Part shown: one piece after another, positions 51,079-57,649 of the stretch
How positions within the stretch are numbered: the first letter of the stretch is position 1
How the letters are laid out: every line of letters starts with the position of its first letter
Assembly: GCA_013697705.1 (NCBI GenBank)
Contig: JACCWJ010000046.1
Span: 1-57,649, forward strand
DNA length: 57,649 nt
Origin: Gammaproteobacteria bacterium
Lineage (GTDB): Bacteria; Pseudomonadota; Gammaproteobacteria; UBA6002
Direction of reading: 5' to 3'
Notes under the pieces: model-generated
The model's input: the letters and a program-made list of their open reading frames with translations, nothing else
Databases searched by the model: none
What the model was told of the DNA's origin: nothing
Position numbers and translations under genes: made by a program

Positions 51079-51593
51079 TTCTGAGGCTCCATAATTCCGT
51101 CTAAATTCAGCTCATCACAAAATATTAGAAATTGCTCTCGAATATCAGCAATATTGTTATCAGCGGGTAAGTCTATCTGCATCTGAATTTTTAAAATGGG
51201 AGTTTGTTGATGCATTGACGTTAAGATTACCAGGTATTGTGTAAAAACCTCTAAGGAGGTGAAAAATTCTGTAATTTCATGCACCACACCCGGCTGGTCT
51301 ACGGCCACGATTTCAATATTGTAGGGAAGAAAATACCGCTCCACCTTTTCTTGGTGGGATCTTTTGTAGACCACTTCGATATCCAGTGATTTTGCTAAGG
51401 CAGGTAAGGCAGCCTCTATTTTTGCAATGCCACTCCAATTGCCCGCCACTTGAGCAGTAATGGTGTTATCTAACCCTAAGGTGTAAACATGACTAAAACT
51501 GATATGACAGTCATATTTGCCTGCTAATTTAGCGAGTTCATTGAACGTATTAGTATCACTCTTACAAATTGTGGTGATCAGTATGTTTTCCAT
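51075..51593 (-). CDS. gcvR: ACT-domain regulator GcvR
   Basis: A 172-residue protein with two ACT domains (NILITTICKSDTNTFNELAKLAGKYDCHI at the start; NIEIVAVDQPGVVHEITEFF in the second). In E. coli GcvR binds glycine and antagonises GcvA at the glycine cleavage operon; other homologues here lack a known target. The start at 51593 (MENILIT) is preferred on family alignment over one 81 bases further upstream. It sits divergent to dapA. Confidence 0.85.
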   Translation of the reverse strand: MENILITTICKSDTNTFNELAKLAGKYDCHISFSHVYTLGLDNTITAQVAGNWSGIAKIEAALPALAKSLDIEVVYKRSHQEKVERYFLPYNIEIVAVDQPGVVHEITEFFTSLEVFTQYLVILTSMHQQTPILKIQMQIDLPADNNIADIREQFLIFCDELNLDGIMEPQK

Positions 51594-51705
51594 TTGTTGC
51601 CCTTTAGAAACGTTAATCGCGCCAAATAATAATTTCAACTGCGTTTTTTTCTTGTCTTTGATAAGGAGCCTCATTACTATGCAATTTTAATCTGGGAGAA
51701 ACACC

Positions 51706-52581
51706 ATGTTTCATGGAAGTATGGTCGCTTTAATTACTCCGATGCACGCGAATGGCTCCGTGGATTTTAACAGTCTATCAGAATTAATTGAATGGCATAT
51801 TTCAAATCAAACTGATGCACTCGTTATCTTAGGCACCACGGGGGAATCTGCAACAATCAATTTTGCAGAAAGAGGTCAGGTGCTTACAGAAACAGTTAAA
51901 AACGTTAGAGGTCGTTTGCCTATTATTGCCGGTACAGGGTCAAATTCCACCGCGGAAACAATTCGGCTCACCCAACATGCTATGGAAATGGGGGTAGATG
52001 CTTGCTTATTGGTAACACCGTATTACAATAAACCTACACAGGCAGGTCTCTATCAACACTATTGTGCGGTAGCCAAAGCCGTGGCAATTCCCCAGATTCT
52101 ATATAATGTTCCATCGCGGACGGGTTGTGATTTATTGCCTGAAACGGTAGGGTTGCTCACGGAAGTGACCAACATTATAGGCTTAAAAGAAGCAACCGGT
52201 GACATTAGCAGGGTGCGTAAAATCCTGGATCTTTGTGATGAAAAAATAGATCTTTACAGTGGTGATGATGCTACTTCATTAGATTTTCTTTTGGCGGGAG
52301 GAAAGGGAGTGATTTCTGTCACAGCAAACGTTACGCCTCAACTTATGCATGATATGTGTAAAGCGGCACTTTCGGGGAATGAAGACGAAGCCTTCCTCTT
52401 ACAACAAAGGCTGATGCCGTTACATACTAAATTATTTGTTGAATCCAATCCCATTCCGGTTAAATGGGTTTTACATGAGATGGGGAAAATCGAAGAAGGA
52501 ATTCGACTTCCACTGACTCCATTATCCAATTCGAATCATCAGAATCTACGAACCGCCCTGCAACAAGCGGGCGTTGTTTAA
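51706..52581 (+). CDS. dapA: 4-hydroxy-tetrahydrodipicolinate synthase
   Basis: A 291-residue TIM-barrel aldolase that condenses pyruvate with aspartate semialdehyde in lysine and diaminopimelate synthesis. Schiff-base Lys161 (IIGLKEATGD), Tyr133 (YNVPSRTG), and the GTTGES loop at 43-48 are all present. Length is canonical. Its product supplies the diaminopimelate used by the L,D-transpeptidases. The order dapA-bamC-purC is the E. coli one. Confidence 0.97.
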   Translation: MFHGSMVALITPMHANGSVDFNSLSELIEWHISNQTDALVILGTTGESATINFAERGQVLTETVKNVRGRLPIIAGTGSNSTAETIRLTQHAMEMGVDACLLVTPYYNKPTQAGLYQHYCAVAKAVAIPQILYNVPSRTGCDLLPETVGLLTEVTNIIGLKEATGDISRVRKILDLCDEKIDLYSGDDATSLDFLLAGGKGVISVTANVTPQLMHDMCKAALSGNEDEAFLLQQRLMPLHTKLFVESNPIPVKWVLHEMGKIEEGIRLPLTPLSNSNHQNLRTALQQAGVV

Positions 52582-52607
52582 TTATTTATTGTTACGAGGA
52601 GACTACA

Positions 52608-53225
52608 ATGCGAATAGTTAATATAAGCATTATTTCTATAGCCATTCTTGGTTTATCAGCGTGTTCCACAATTGGAGACCGGGATGGGTTTCTAAAAGAC
52701 GAATCAAAAAGCTATACCAAGGAGAAACCGGTTGATCGAACAGTTGTGATTCCGCAAAATTTGAGCTCTAACAATGTGCAAGATTACTACGAGGTCCCAC
52801 AAGCCGCTCCGGATGCTGCGAATATCCAGCCACCCTTGATACCACCTGGAAGTGCGGTTCCTCAACCCAAGTCACAGCCGCTCATCATGTCTCAGCAAGA
52901 CCGCATTAGAAATGCAGAGAGCGCAAAAATACAAGGTCATACTAATCCTACAGCCAATGGTTCAAAGCCCGTTGGAGTAAATTTTTCTCAAGCTTGGGTT
53001 AAAGTAGGCCATGTTTTACAAGCGGCGAAATATAAAATTGTTGAGAGGGATAACACATTAGGCACTTATTATGTTGTCGACACCACAGGCACAGGCGGCA
53101 AAGTGAAAAAAGATATGCCAATTTACCAAGTTCATCTAAAGCCATCCGGCCAGGGTACAGTGGTATCGGTGAGCCCTTCTAATCCCGGTTTACAGAATCA
53201 ACTTAATAGTTCTTTGAATGATTAA
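52608..53225 (+). CDS. bamC: Short BamC lipoprotein
   Basis: A 205-residue lipoprotein with lipobox LSAC, giving Cys19. The early segment KPVDRTVVIPQNLSSNNVQDYYEVP is the conserved unstructured part that binds BamD, and one globular domain follows (about 120-190; VNFSQAWVKVGHVLQAAKYKIVERDNTLGTYYVVD). E. coli BamC has 344 residues with two such domains, so the second is absent here. It is part of the outer membrane protein assembly machine. It is placed between dapA and purC as usual. Confidence 0.88.
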   Translation: MRIVNISIISIAILGLSACSTIGDRDGFLKDESKSYTKEKPVDRTVVIPQNLSSNNVQDYYEVPQAAPDAANIQPPLIPPGSAVPQPKSQPLIMSQQDRIRNAESAKIQGHTNPTANGSKPVGVNFSQAWVKVGHVLQAAKYKIVERDNTLGTYYVVDTTGTGGKVKKDMPIYQVHLKPSGQGTVVSVSPSNPGLQNQLNSSLND

Positions 53226-53276
53226 TTCGTCACAAGCCCTAAGTGGTAGTGACCTTTTTAAAATTGAGTACCGAAA

Positions 53277-53993
53277 ATGAAGAAGATAAGTGAGTTATAT
53301 TCTGGAAAAGCAAAGACGCTTTATACCACAGATAAAGATGATCTCCTTCTCGTTCATTTTCGGGATGACACTTCTGCGTTTGATGGTCTTAAAGTAGAAC
53401 AGCTGCCTCGTAAGGGGATGGTTAATAATTACTTTAATGCCTATATCATGTCCTATCTTCAGAATCAGGGAATACCCACACACTTTATCGAGTTATATTC
53501 CGACACAGAATCAATCGTTAGAAAACTGGATATGATTCCAGTAGAGTGCGTTATTCGAAACATCGCAGCCGGTAGTATTTGTAGACGTCTCGGTATTGTT
53601 GAAGGCACTGAAATGCCGCACCCCATTTTTGAATTCTTCCTAAAAAATGATGCTCTCCATGATCCTATGATCAATGAATCTCATATTCTGACTTTCAATT
53701 GGGCTAGTGAGGCAGAAATTGAGGCAATGAAGGCCCTGACATTTCAAGTAAATGAACTCCTTAAACCTTTATTTATGAATGCGGGAATGATTCTCGTCGA
53801 TTATAAATTAGAGTTTGGTCGGTCTGATCAGGGGATTTTATTGGGAGATGAATTTACCCCAGATGGCTGTCGTCTTTGGGATGTAAACACACGAGAAAAG
53901 CTTGATAAAGATAGATTTAGACGTGACATGGGAAATGTTATTGAGTCTTACGAAATTGCTTCTCAACGGTTAGGGATTCATATCCCTTCCTGA
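53277..53993 (+). CDS. purC: SAICAR synthetase
   Basis: A 238-residue enzyme of purine synthesis that joins aspartate to [23 protein letters not shown], the [12 protein letters not shown] segment, [20 protein letters not shown] and [10 protein letters not shown] are the family hallmarks. Length matches the E. coli protein (237). Confidence 0.97.
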   Translation: MKKISELYSGKAKTLYTTDKDDLLLVHFRDDTSAFDGLKVEQLPRKGMVNNYFNAYIMSYLQNQGIPTHFIELYSDTESIVRKLDMIPVECVIRNIAAGSICRRLGIVEGTEMPHPIFEFFLKNDALHDPMINESHILTFNWASEAEIEAMKALTFQVNELLKPLFMNAGMILVDYKLEFGRSDQGILLGDEFTPDGCRLWDVNTREKLDKDRFRRDMGNVIESYEIASQRLGIHIPS

Positions 53994-54024
53994 TCCCCCG
54001 TATTCTAGGTTGTATTGACGAGTC

Positions 54025-54297
54025 TTAATCAGATCTGGTTATCTTAATTTTTAGTGCATGAATTTCTGCAGGAATTGCTTCATCGAGTACTTCGTAAATC
54101 ATGCGGTGACACTCAATCAATGACTTTTTTTCAAAAAGGGGCGAGGCTATCTCAAGAGAGAAATGGCCCGCGCCCCCTTTGGCGCCTTCATGTCCAGCAT
54201 GTTTATGGCTATCATCTTGAATGTTCAAAAGGCTAGGTGATAGAGCGATACTCAGTTTTTCACGTATCCAGGTGATGCGGGTTTCATTAATATTCAC
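54025..54297 (-). CDS. BolA family protein
   Basis: A 90-residue BolA-like protein. The SHKHAGHEG segment with its His residues, HFSLEIASPLFEKKSLIECHRMIYEVL and EIHALKIKI are typical. BolA proteins bind iron-sulfur clusters with monothiol glutaredoxins or act in stress response. Whether it is BolA or another group member is not certain. It overlaps the YciI-like gene by one base. Confidence 0.88.
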   Translation of the reverse strand: MNINETRITWIREKLSIALSPSLLNIQDDSHKHAGHEGAKGGAGHFSLEIASPLFEKKSLIECHRMIYEVLDEAIPAEIHALKIKITRSD

Positions 54298-54590
54298 TAG
54301 GGAAATACCTTTACAAACGGTTTTACGGAAATTTGGCTATAAACACCCGTCTGTAAATAAGGATCTGCATCGGCCCATTGTTGGGCGGCCGTTAAGGAAT
54401 CAAAATCAGCCACAATTAAACTTCCACAATAGGTTTCAGTATCTTCTTCCTCTGCTTTAAGATGGGGTCCTGCTACGAGTAATCTACCCTGCTGATTCAA
54501 TACGTGCAGTCTTTGAAGGTGGGCTACCCGACCTTGACGTCGCTTTTCAGCGCTATTTTCTGCATCTTCTGCAATGATTGAGTAATACAT
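54297..54590 (-). CDS. yciI: YciI family protein
   Basis: A 97-residue protein of the YciI/ferredoxin-like fold. MYYSIIAEDAENSAEKRRQGRVAHLQRL with the conserved His, GRLLVAGPHLK, and DPYLQTGVY are visible. The enzymatic role is not established in most members. The start at 54590 is set by the family N-terminus. It lies 13 bp after yciB, as yciB and yciI are near each other in E. coli. Confidence 0.9.
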   Translation of the reverse strand: MYYSIIAEDAENSAEKRRQGRVAHLQRLHVLNQQGRLLVAGPHLKAEEEDTETYCGSLIVADFDSLTAAQQWADADPYLQTGVYSQISVKPFVKVFP

Positions 54591-54603
54591 GAATATGTTG
54601 CCT

Positions 54604-55146
54604 TTATTTTTGTTCAGTCGTAACTTCAATATATTTAGATAAATAAAGTCCTTGCGCAATTGCAAACACTAACATCAGTCCAAACATCCCAAAAAGCTTG
54701 AAATTGACCCAAGTATTAGTCGAATAGTGATAAACCACGAATAAATTAGCGGCACCGATAAGCAGGAAAAAAATAGCCCAGCTAATGTTTAGGCGCTGCC
54801 ATACTAAAGGTGGCAGTTGAATCTTCTTTTCAAGAGTACGTTGTATGAGGGGCTTTTTACCAATTATCGAAGAACCAATAAAAATCACACCAAACAACCA
54901 GTTAAGGATAGTGGGCTTCCATTTTATAAAGATTTCATTATGTAAAAAAAGCGTGGCACTTCCCAACATCAAAATGGAGAAAAAAGTGACCAAGTACATA
55001 GTTTCAAATCGTTTATTTTTGATTCGGTCAACAGCTAGTTGAATGAAAGAGGCTGCCATCGCTACCCCTGTTGCAGCATATACTCCATAAAATTTGTAAG
55101 TAACAAAAAAAAGAAATATAGGGAAAAAATCAAATAATAATTTCAT
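54604..55146 (-). CDS. yciB: Inner membrane septation protein YciB
   Basis: A 180-residue protein with five membrane helices (IspZ/YciB family). MKLLFDFFPIFLFFVTYKFYGVYAATGVAM is the characteristic start, and GSATLFLHNEIFIKWKPTILNWLFG is conserved. In E. coli it affects envelope synthesis and division. It heads a yciB-yciI-bolA-like unit. Confidence 0.94.
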   Translation of the reverse strand: MKLLFDFFPIFLFFVTYKFYGVYAATGVAMAASFIQLAVDRIKNKRFETMYLVTFFSILMLGSATLFLHNEIFIKWKPTILNWLFGVIFIGSSIIGKKPLIQRTLEKKIQLPPLVWQRLNISWAIFFLLIGAANLFVVYHYSTNTWVNFKLFGMFGLMLVFAIAQGLYLSKYIEVTTEQK

Positions 55147-55251
55147 GAGTTACACCGGTCGAGAGATTTGATCAATTTTAACATAGCCATAGGGATGAAT
55201 ACTATAAGCATAATGTGACCACTTAAAGTTATTCACTATTTATCCTGTAGG

Positions 55252-55273
55252 CGTTAAACTTTAGCGTTTAACG
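55252..55273. promoter_or_regulatory. Palindrome in front of scpA
   Basis: CGTTAAAC and GTTTAACG, eight bases each, are separated by six bases and end 16 bp before the scpA ATG. It could be an operator or mRNA hairpin near the ribosome binding site. No regulator can be named. Confidence 0.45.
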
Positions 55274-55289
55274 TATACGAGTAGATTTT

Positions 55290-56093
55290 ATGGAAACCCT
55301 GGCCCCTGAAATTGAATTGCAGGAAGCAGTTGCATTCATCAAAGGAGAAGCCATCACCGAACTACCCTTGGATTTATACATCCCTCCTCAGGCATTGAGA
55401 GTTTTCCTCGAGGCATTTGAGGGGCCTATGGATCTGCTCTTGTATTTAATTAAAAAGCAAAATTTAGATATCTTGAATATACCTATTGCTGAGGTGACCC
55501 GGCAGTACGTTGAGTATGTGGAATTGATGCATGAACTCAACTTAGAGCTAGCCGCAGACTATTTGGTGATGGCTGCCTTTTTAGCTGAAGTTAAGTCACG
55601 ATTATTATTACCCAAGCCCCCCAGCCAAAACACAGAAGAGGTTGATCCAAGGGCAGAATTGATACGGAAATTACAAGAGTATGAGCGCTTTAAGAAAGCT
55701 GCTGAGGACTTAGACACGCTACCACGAGTAGAGCGAGATGTGTTTCCCGTTAATCCTCAGCCTCCAGAAATGAGTTCAACTAAGCCTCAGCCCACAGTAG
55801 AAATTAAAGATTTATTGCTCGCGCTGGCAGGTGTTTTACAACGGGTTAAACATACCACTCATCATCACATTCAACTCGAAACCTTATCTATTCGAGAAAG
55901 GATGACGGAAATTTTAAACCGTGTCCAGGCCGACAAATTTACAGGCTTCTCTGATTTCTTTTCTTTGAAAGAGGGGCGCATAGGTGTAGTGGTTACTTTC
56001 ATTGCAATTTTGGAATTACTACGTCAATCATTGATAGAGATAATACAATCACAATCTTACGCGCCTATTCATATCAGGGCCGTAAGTCGTTAA
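55290..56093 (+). CDS. scpA: Segregation and condensation protein ScpA
   Basis: A 267-residue kleisin. FLEAFEGPMDLLLYLIKKQNLDILNIPIAEVTRQYVEYV is the N-terminal SMC-binding domain (the best-conserved part), residues 85-110 read AADYLVMAAFLAEVKSRLLLP, and the C-terminal winged helix (about 205-265) is present. It works with ScpB and SMC in chromosome compaction. An N-terminal extension of about 35 residues precedes the domain. Its stop overlaps the scpB start by one base. Confidence 0.92.
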   Translation: METLAPEIELQEAVAFIKGEAITELPLDLYIPPQALRVFLEAFEGPMDLLLYLIKKQNLDILNIPIAEVTRQYVEYVELMHELNLELAADYLVMAAFLAEVKSRLLLPKPPSQNTEEVDPRAELIRKLQEYERFKKAAEDLDTLPRVERDVFPVNPQPPEMSSTKPQPTVEIKDLLLALAGVLQRVKHTTHHHIQLETLSIRERMTEILNRVQADKFTGFSDFFSLKEGRIGVVVTFIAILELLRQSLIEIIQSQSYAPIHIRAVSR

Positions 56094-56755
56094 TGAGGAT
56101 TAAACAATTGAATTCATTTTCGGTGCTAGATTACAAAAGAATAATTGAGGGGGCCATTATGGCCTCCGATCATCCGTTAAGTATTGAACAAATAACAAAA
56201 ATTTTTGACCCCGACAATACGCCTTCTCCCCAAGAAATAAAACAATATCTCAACACCTTGATAGAAGACTATCAGGAAAGAGGGATCGAATTAAAAGAGG
56301 TGGCTACTGGTTATCGCTTTCAAGTACGACAAGATCTGGCTCCTTGGATTCAAAAGCTGTGGCAAGAACGGCCCGCGAAGTATTCTCGAGCGCTCCTCGA
56401 AACGCTTGCCCTTATTATTTATCGCCAACCTATCACCCGTGCTGAAATTGAAGATATCCGTGGGGTGGCTGTGAGTACGACCATCATTAAGACGCTTCTT
56501 GACAGAGACTGGGTGAAAATACTAGGTTATAAAGAAGTTCCGGGTAAGCCCGCACTTTATGCCACGACTAAACAATTCCTTGATGACTTCAATCTAAAAA
56601 CATTATCTGACTTACCGCCTTTGTCTGAGATACAAAATTTTGAAGACATTGAGGCGCAAATGGCCGTACAGTTGCAGCTTCCGGTGGTCAATCATGGCGA
56701 AAAGAAGAGTGAAATGGCTGAAGAAGAACCAACATTAGAATCTATAAATGAGTGA
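56093..56755 (+). CDS. scpB: Segregation and condensation protein ScpB
   Basis: A 220-residue protein with two winged-helix domains: IIEGAIMASDHPLSIEQI to about 90, then RALLETLALIIYRQPITRAEIEDIRGV. It closes the SMC-ScpA ring as a dimer. The ATG at 56093 overlaps scpA; an internal GTG at 56120 would also fit the family start. A Glu-rich tail of about 45 residues follows. It overlaps rluB by eight bases. Confidence 0.93.
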   Translation: MRIKQLNSFSVLDYKRIIEGAIMASDHPLSIEQITKIFDPDNTPSPQEIKQYLNTLIEDYQERGIELKEVATGYRFQVRQDLAPWIQKLWQERPAKYSRALLETLALIIYRQPITRAEIEDIRGVAVSTTIIKTLLDRDWVKILGYKEVPGKPALYATTKQFLDDFNLKTLSDLPPLSEIQNFEDIEAQMAVQLQLPVVNHGEKKSEMAEEEPTLESINE

Positions 56756-57482
56756 AAAAATTCAAAAAGTTTTAGCTAGAGCGGGTTTAGGCTCAAGACG
56801 TACCATGGAAGAATGGATTGCCCATGGGCGAATCAGCGTCAATGGTCACCAAGCAAGACTGGGGGATCGAATTGAGAGTAACGCTTATATTTGTGTGGAT
56901 GGCAGGCCCATCTCTCAGCTTTCGATGATGCCATCTACCCATCGAGTAATTGCCTATCATAAACCGCTTGGAGAGGTTTCTTCACGTAAAGATGAACAGG
57001 GAAGGCCTGTTGTTTTTGATAATATCCCTCGGTTAACAGAAGGAAGATGGATCTCTATCGGTCGACTTGATGTCAATACCTCTGGGTTATTACTGTTTAC
57101 TAACGATGGGGAATTTGCCAATAAACTCATGCATCCATCCACTCAAATTGAACGAGAGTATGCGGTTAGGATATATGGTGAAGTGGATAGGCAAATGTTA
57201 ACTCAGATGAGAAAGGGAGTTCAGCTAGAAGATGGCATGGCTCATTTTGATTCCATTGCCTATTCGGGAGGGGAAGGGACTAACCATTGGTACCATGTGG
57301 TCTTAAAGGAAGGAAGAAATCGTTTAGTGCGTCGTCTCTGGGAATCACAAGATGTGAGAGTCAGTCGTTTAATACGCATACGCTACGGTAATATTACCTT
57401 GCCCCGTTCATTACGCACGAGTCGTTGGGTAGAGCTAGAAAAAACGTCCATTGATGCTTTAACTAAATTATTTAAGAAGTAA
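56748..57482 (+). CDS. rluB: 23S rRNA pseudouridine synthase RluB
   Basis: A 244-residue synthase with an N-terminal S4 RNA-binding domain (about 1-60; IQKVLARAGLGSRRTMEEWIAHGRISVNG) and catalytic domain with Asp108 in GRLDVNTSGLLLFTNDGE, plus KEGRNRLVRRLW. RluB modifies U2605 of 23S rRNA in E. coli. The link to scpAB is common in proteobacteria. Confidence 0.95.
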   Translation: MSEKIQKVLARAGLGSRRTMEEWIAHGRISVNGHQARLGDRIESNAYICVDGRPISQLSMMPSTHRVIAYHKPLGEVSSRKDEQGRPVVFDNIPRLTEGRWISIGRLDVNTSGLLLFTNDGEFANKLMHPSTQIEREYAVRIYGEVDRQMLTQMRKGVQLEDGMAHFDSIAYSGGEGTNHWYHVVLKEGRNRLVRRLWESQDVRVSRLIRIRYGNITLPRSLRTSRWVELEKTSIDALTKLFKK

Positions 57483-57615
57483 AACCCTCACCCCGACCCT
57501 CTCCCGCGATTAGGCTTAAGAGAATTGGTCCGACCCGGTCACATCGGTAATGAAAGTGACCGGACACATAGGTAACAGTAACATACTCCTAGTTAACAAA
57601 AATTGGGGAACTAGG
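57483..57615. repeat. Intergenic repeat and probable IS end region
   Basis: It begins with CCCTCACCCCGACCCTCTCC, a pattern of dispersed intergenic repeats common in proteobacteria. After it, GGTCAC at 57537 and GTGACC at 57556 form an inverted pair, and ACCGGACACATAGGTAAC follows. This stretch probably contains the end of the insertion sequence whose transposase starts at 57616. The exact tip cannot be fixed without the other end. Confidence 0.45.
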
Positions 57616-57649
57616 ATGCCATGGATAGAGACTGAACCTATGAATGAAA
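57616..57649 (+). mobile_element. Start of an IS481-type transposase (cut by window end)
   Basis: The last 34 bases read MPWIETEPMNE in frame. This closely matches the opening of IS481-family transposases (MPW-x-ET-x-x-M-x-E-x), and the CCGGACACATAGGTAAC-like lead is also typical of such elements. The rest lies beyond the window, so whether it is intact is unknown. Confidence 0.65.

Overview
The window reads as a chromosomal segment of a gammaproteobacterium, most likely of the order Legionellales (Legionella/Coxiella relatives). The main reasons are a Legionella-type major outer membrane protein (Lpg1974 family), a LetA/UvrY-type regulator, three L,D-transpeptidases, a lolC-lolD pair without lolE nearby, and moderately AT-rich DNA. 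Gene order follows the gammaproteobacterial backbone in many blocks: rluE-mnmA opposite icd; clpS-clpA against infA; trxB, ftsK-lolA-rarA-serS; tRNA-Ser; uvrY-uvrC-pgsA-tRNA-Gly-tRNA-Cys-tRNA-Leu; comEC-msbA-lpxK; ribD-ribE-ribBA-ribH; bcp-gcvR opposite dapA-bamC-purC; yciB-yciI-bolA-like; scpA-scpB-rluB. Genus and species cannot be fixed from the sequence alone.

Layout: 1-230 holds tandem GC-rich repeats. 0.2-4.2 kb has a DUF4870 membrane protein, a cytoplasmic-looking YkuD enzyme and a DUF924-DUF1820-nagZ-hpt operon. 4.3-9.9 kb is mfd followed by a membrane-anchored sulfatase-like enzyme, on the minus strand. 10-17 kb carries tRNA modification, TCA cycle and Clp protease genes. 17.3-19 kb holds the porin and a broken paralogue of it. 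19-25.7 kb is trxB and the ftsK-lolA-rarA-serS run. 25.7-29.9 kb is an accessory island: an unusual 1212-residue Asn/Gln-rich protein flanked by 31-bp dispersed repeats. 29.9-32.4 kb has two secreted L,D-transpeptidases and a Bax-inhibitor-like protein. 32.5-36.5 kb is the uvrY-uvrC-pgsA-tRNA block. 36.5-43.6 kb is envelope biogenesis and DNA uptake. 44-47 kb has a transporter and glutaryl-CoA dehydrogenase. 47-50.5 kb is a complete riboflavin set. 50.6-57.5 kb is housekeeping. The last bases open an IS481-type transposase.

Most of the window is conserved core. The element that looks least described is the 1212-residue protein (25993-29631). It seems to be built from two diverged copies of the same three-part unit, separated by a linker that has itself been tandemly duplicated, and it begins with a 13-codon AAC microsatellite. 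I assign it no function. Other notable points are a dispersed element that exists with and without a 27-bp-arm hairpin, a frameshifted second porin gene, and a peroxiredoxin, a BamC and a sulfatase-like enzyme that each depart from the usual family form.
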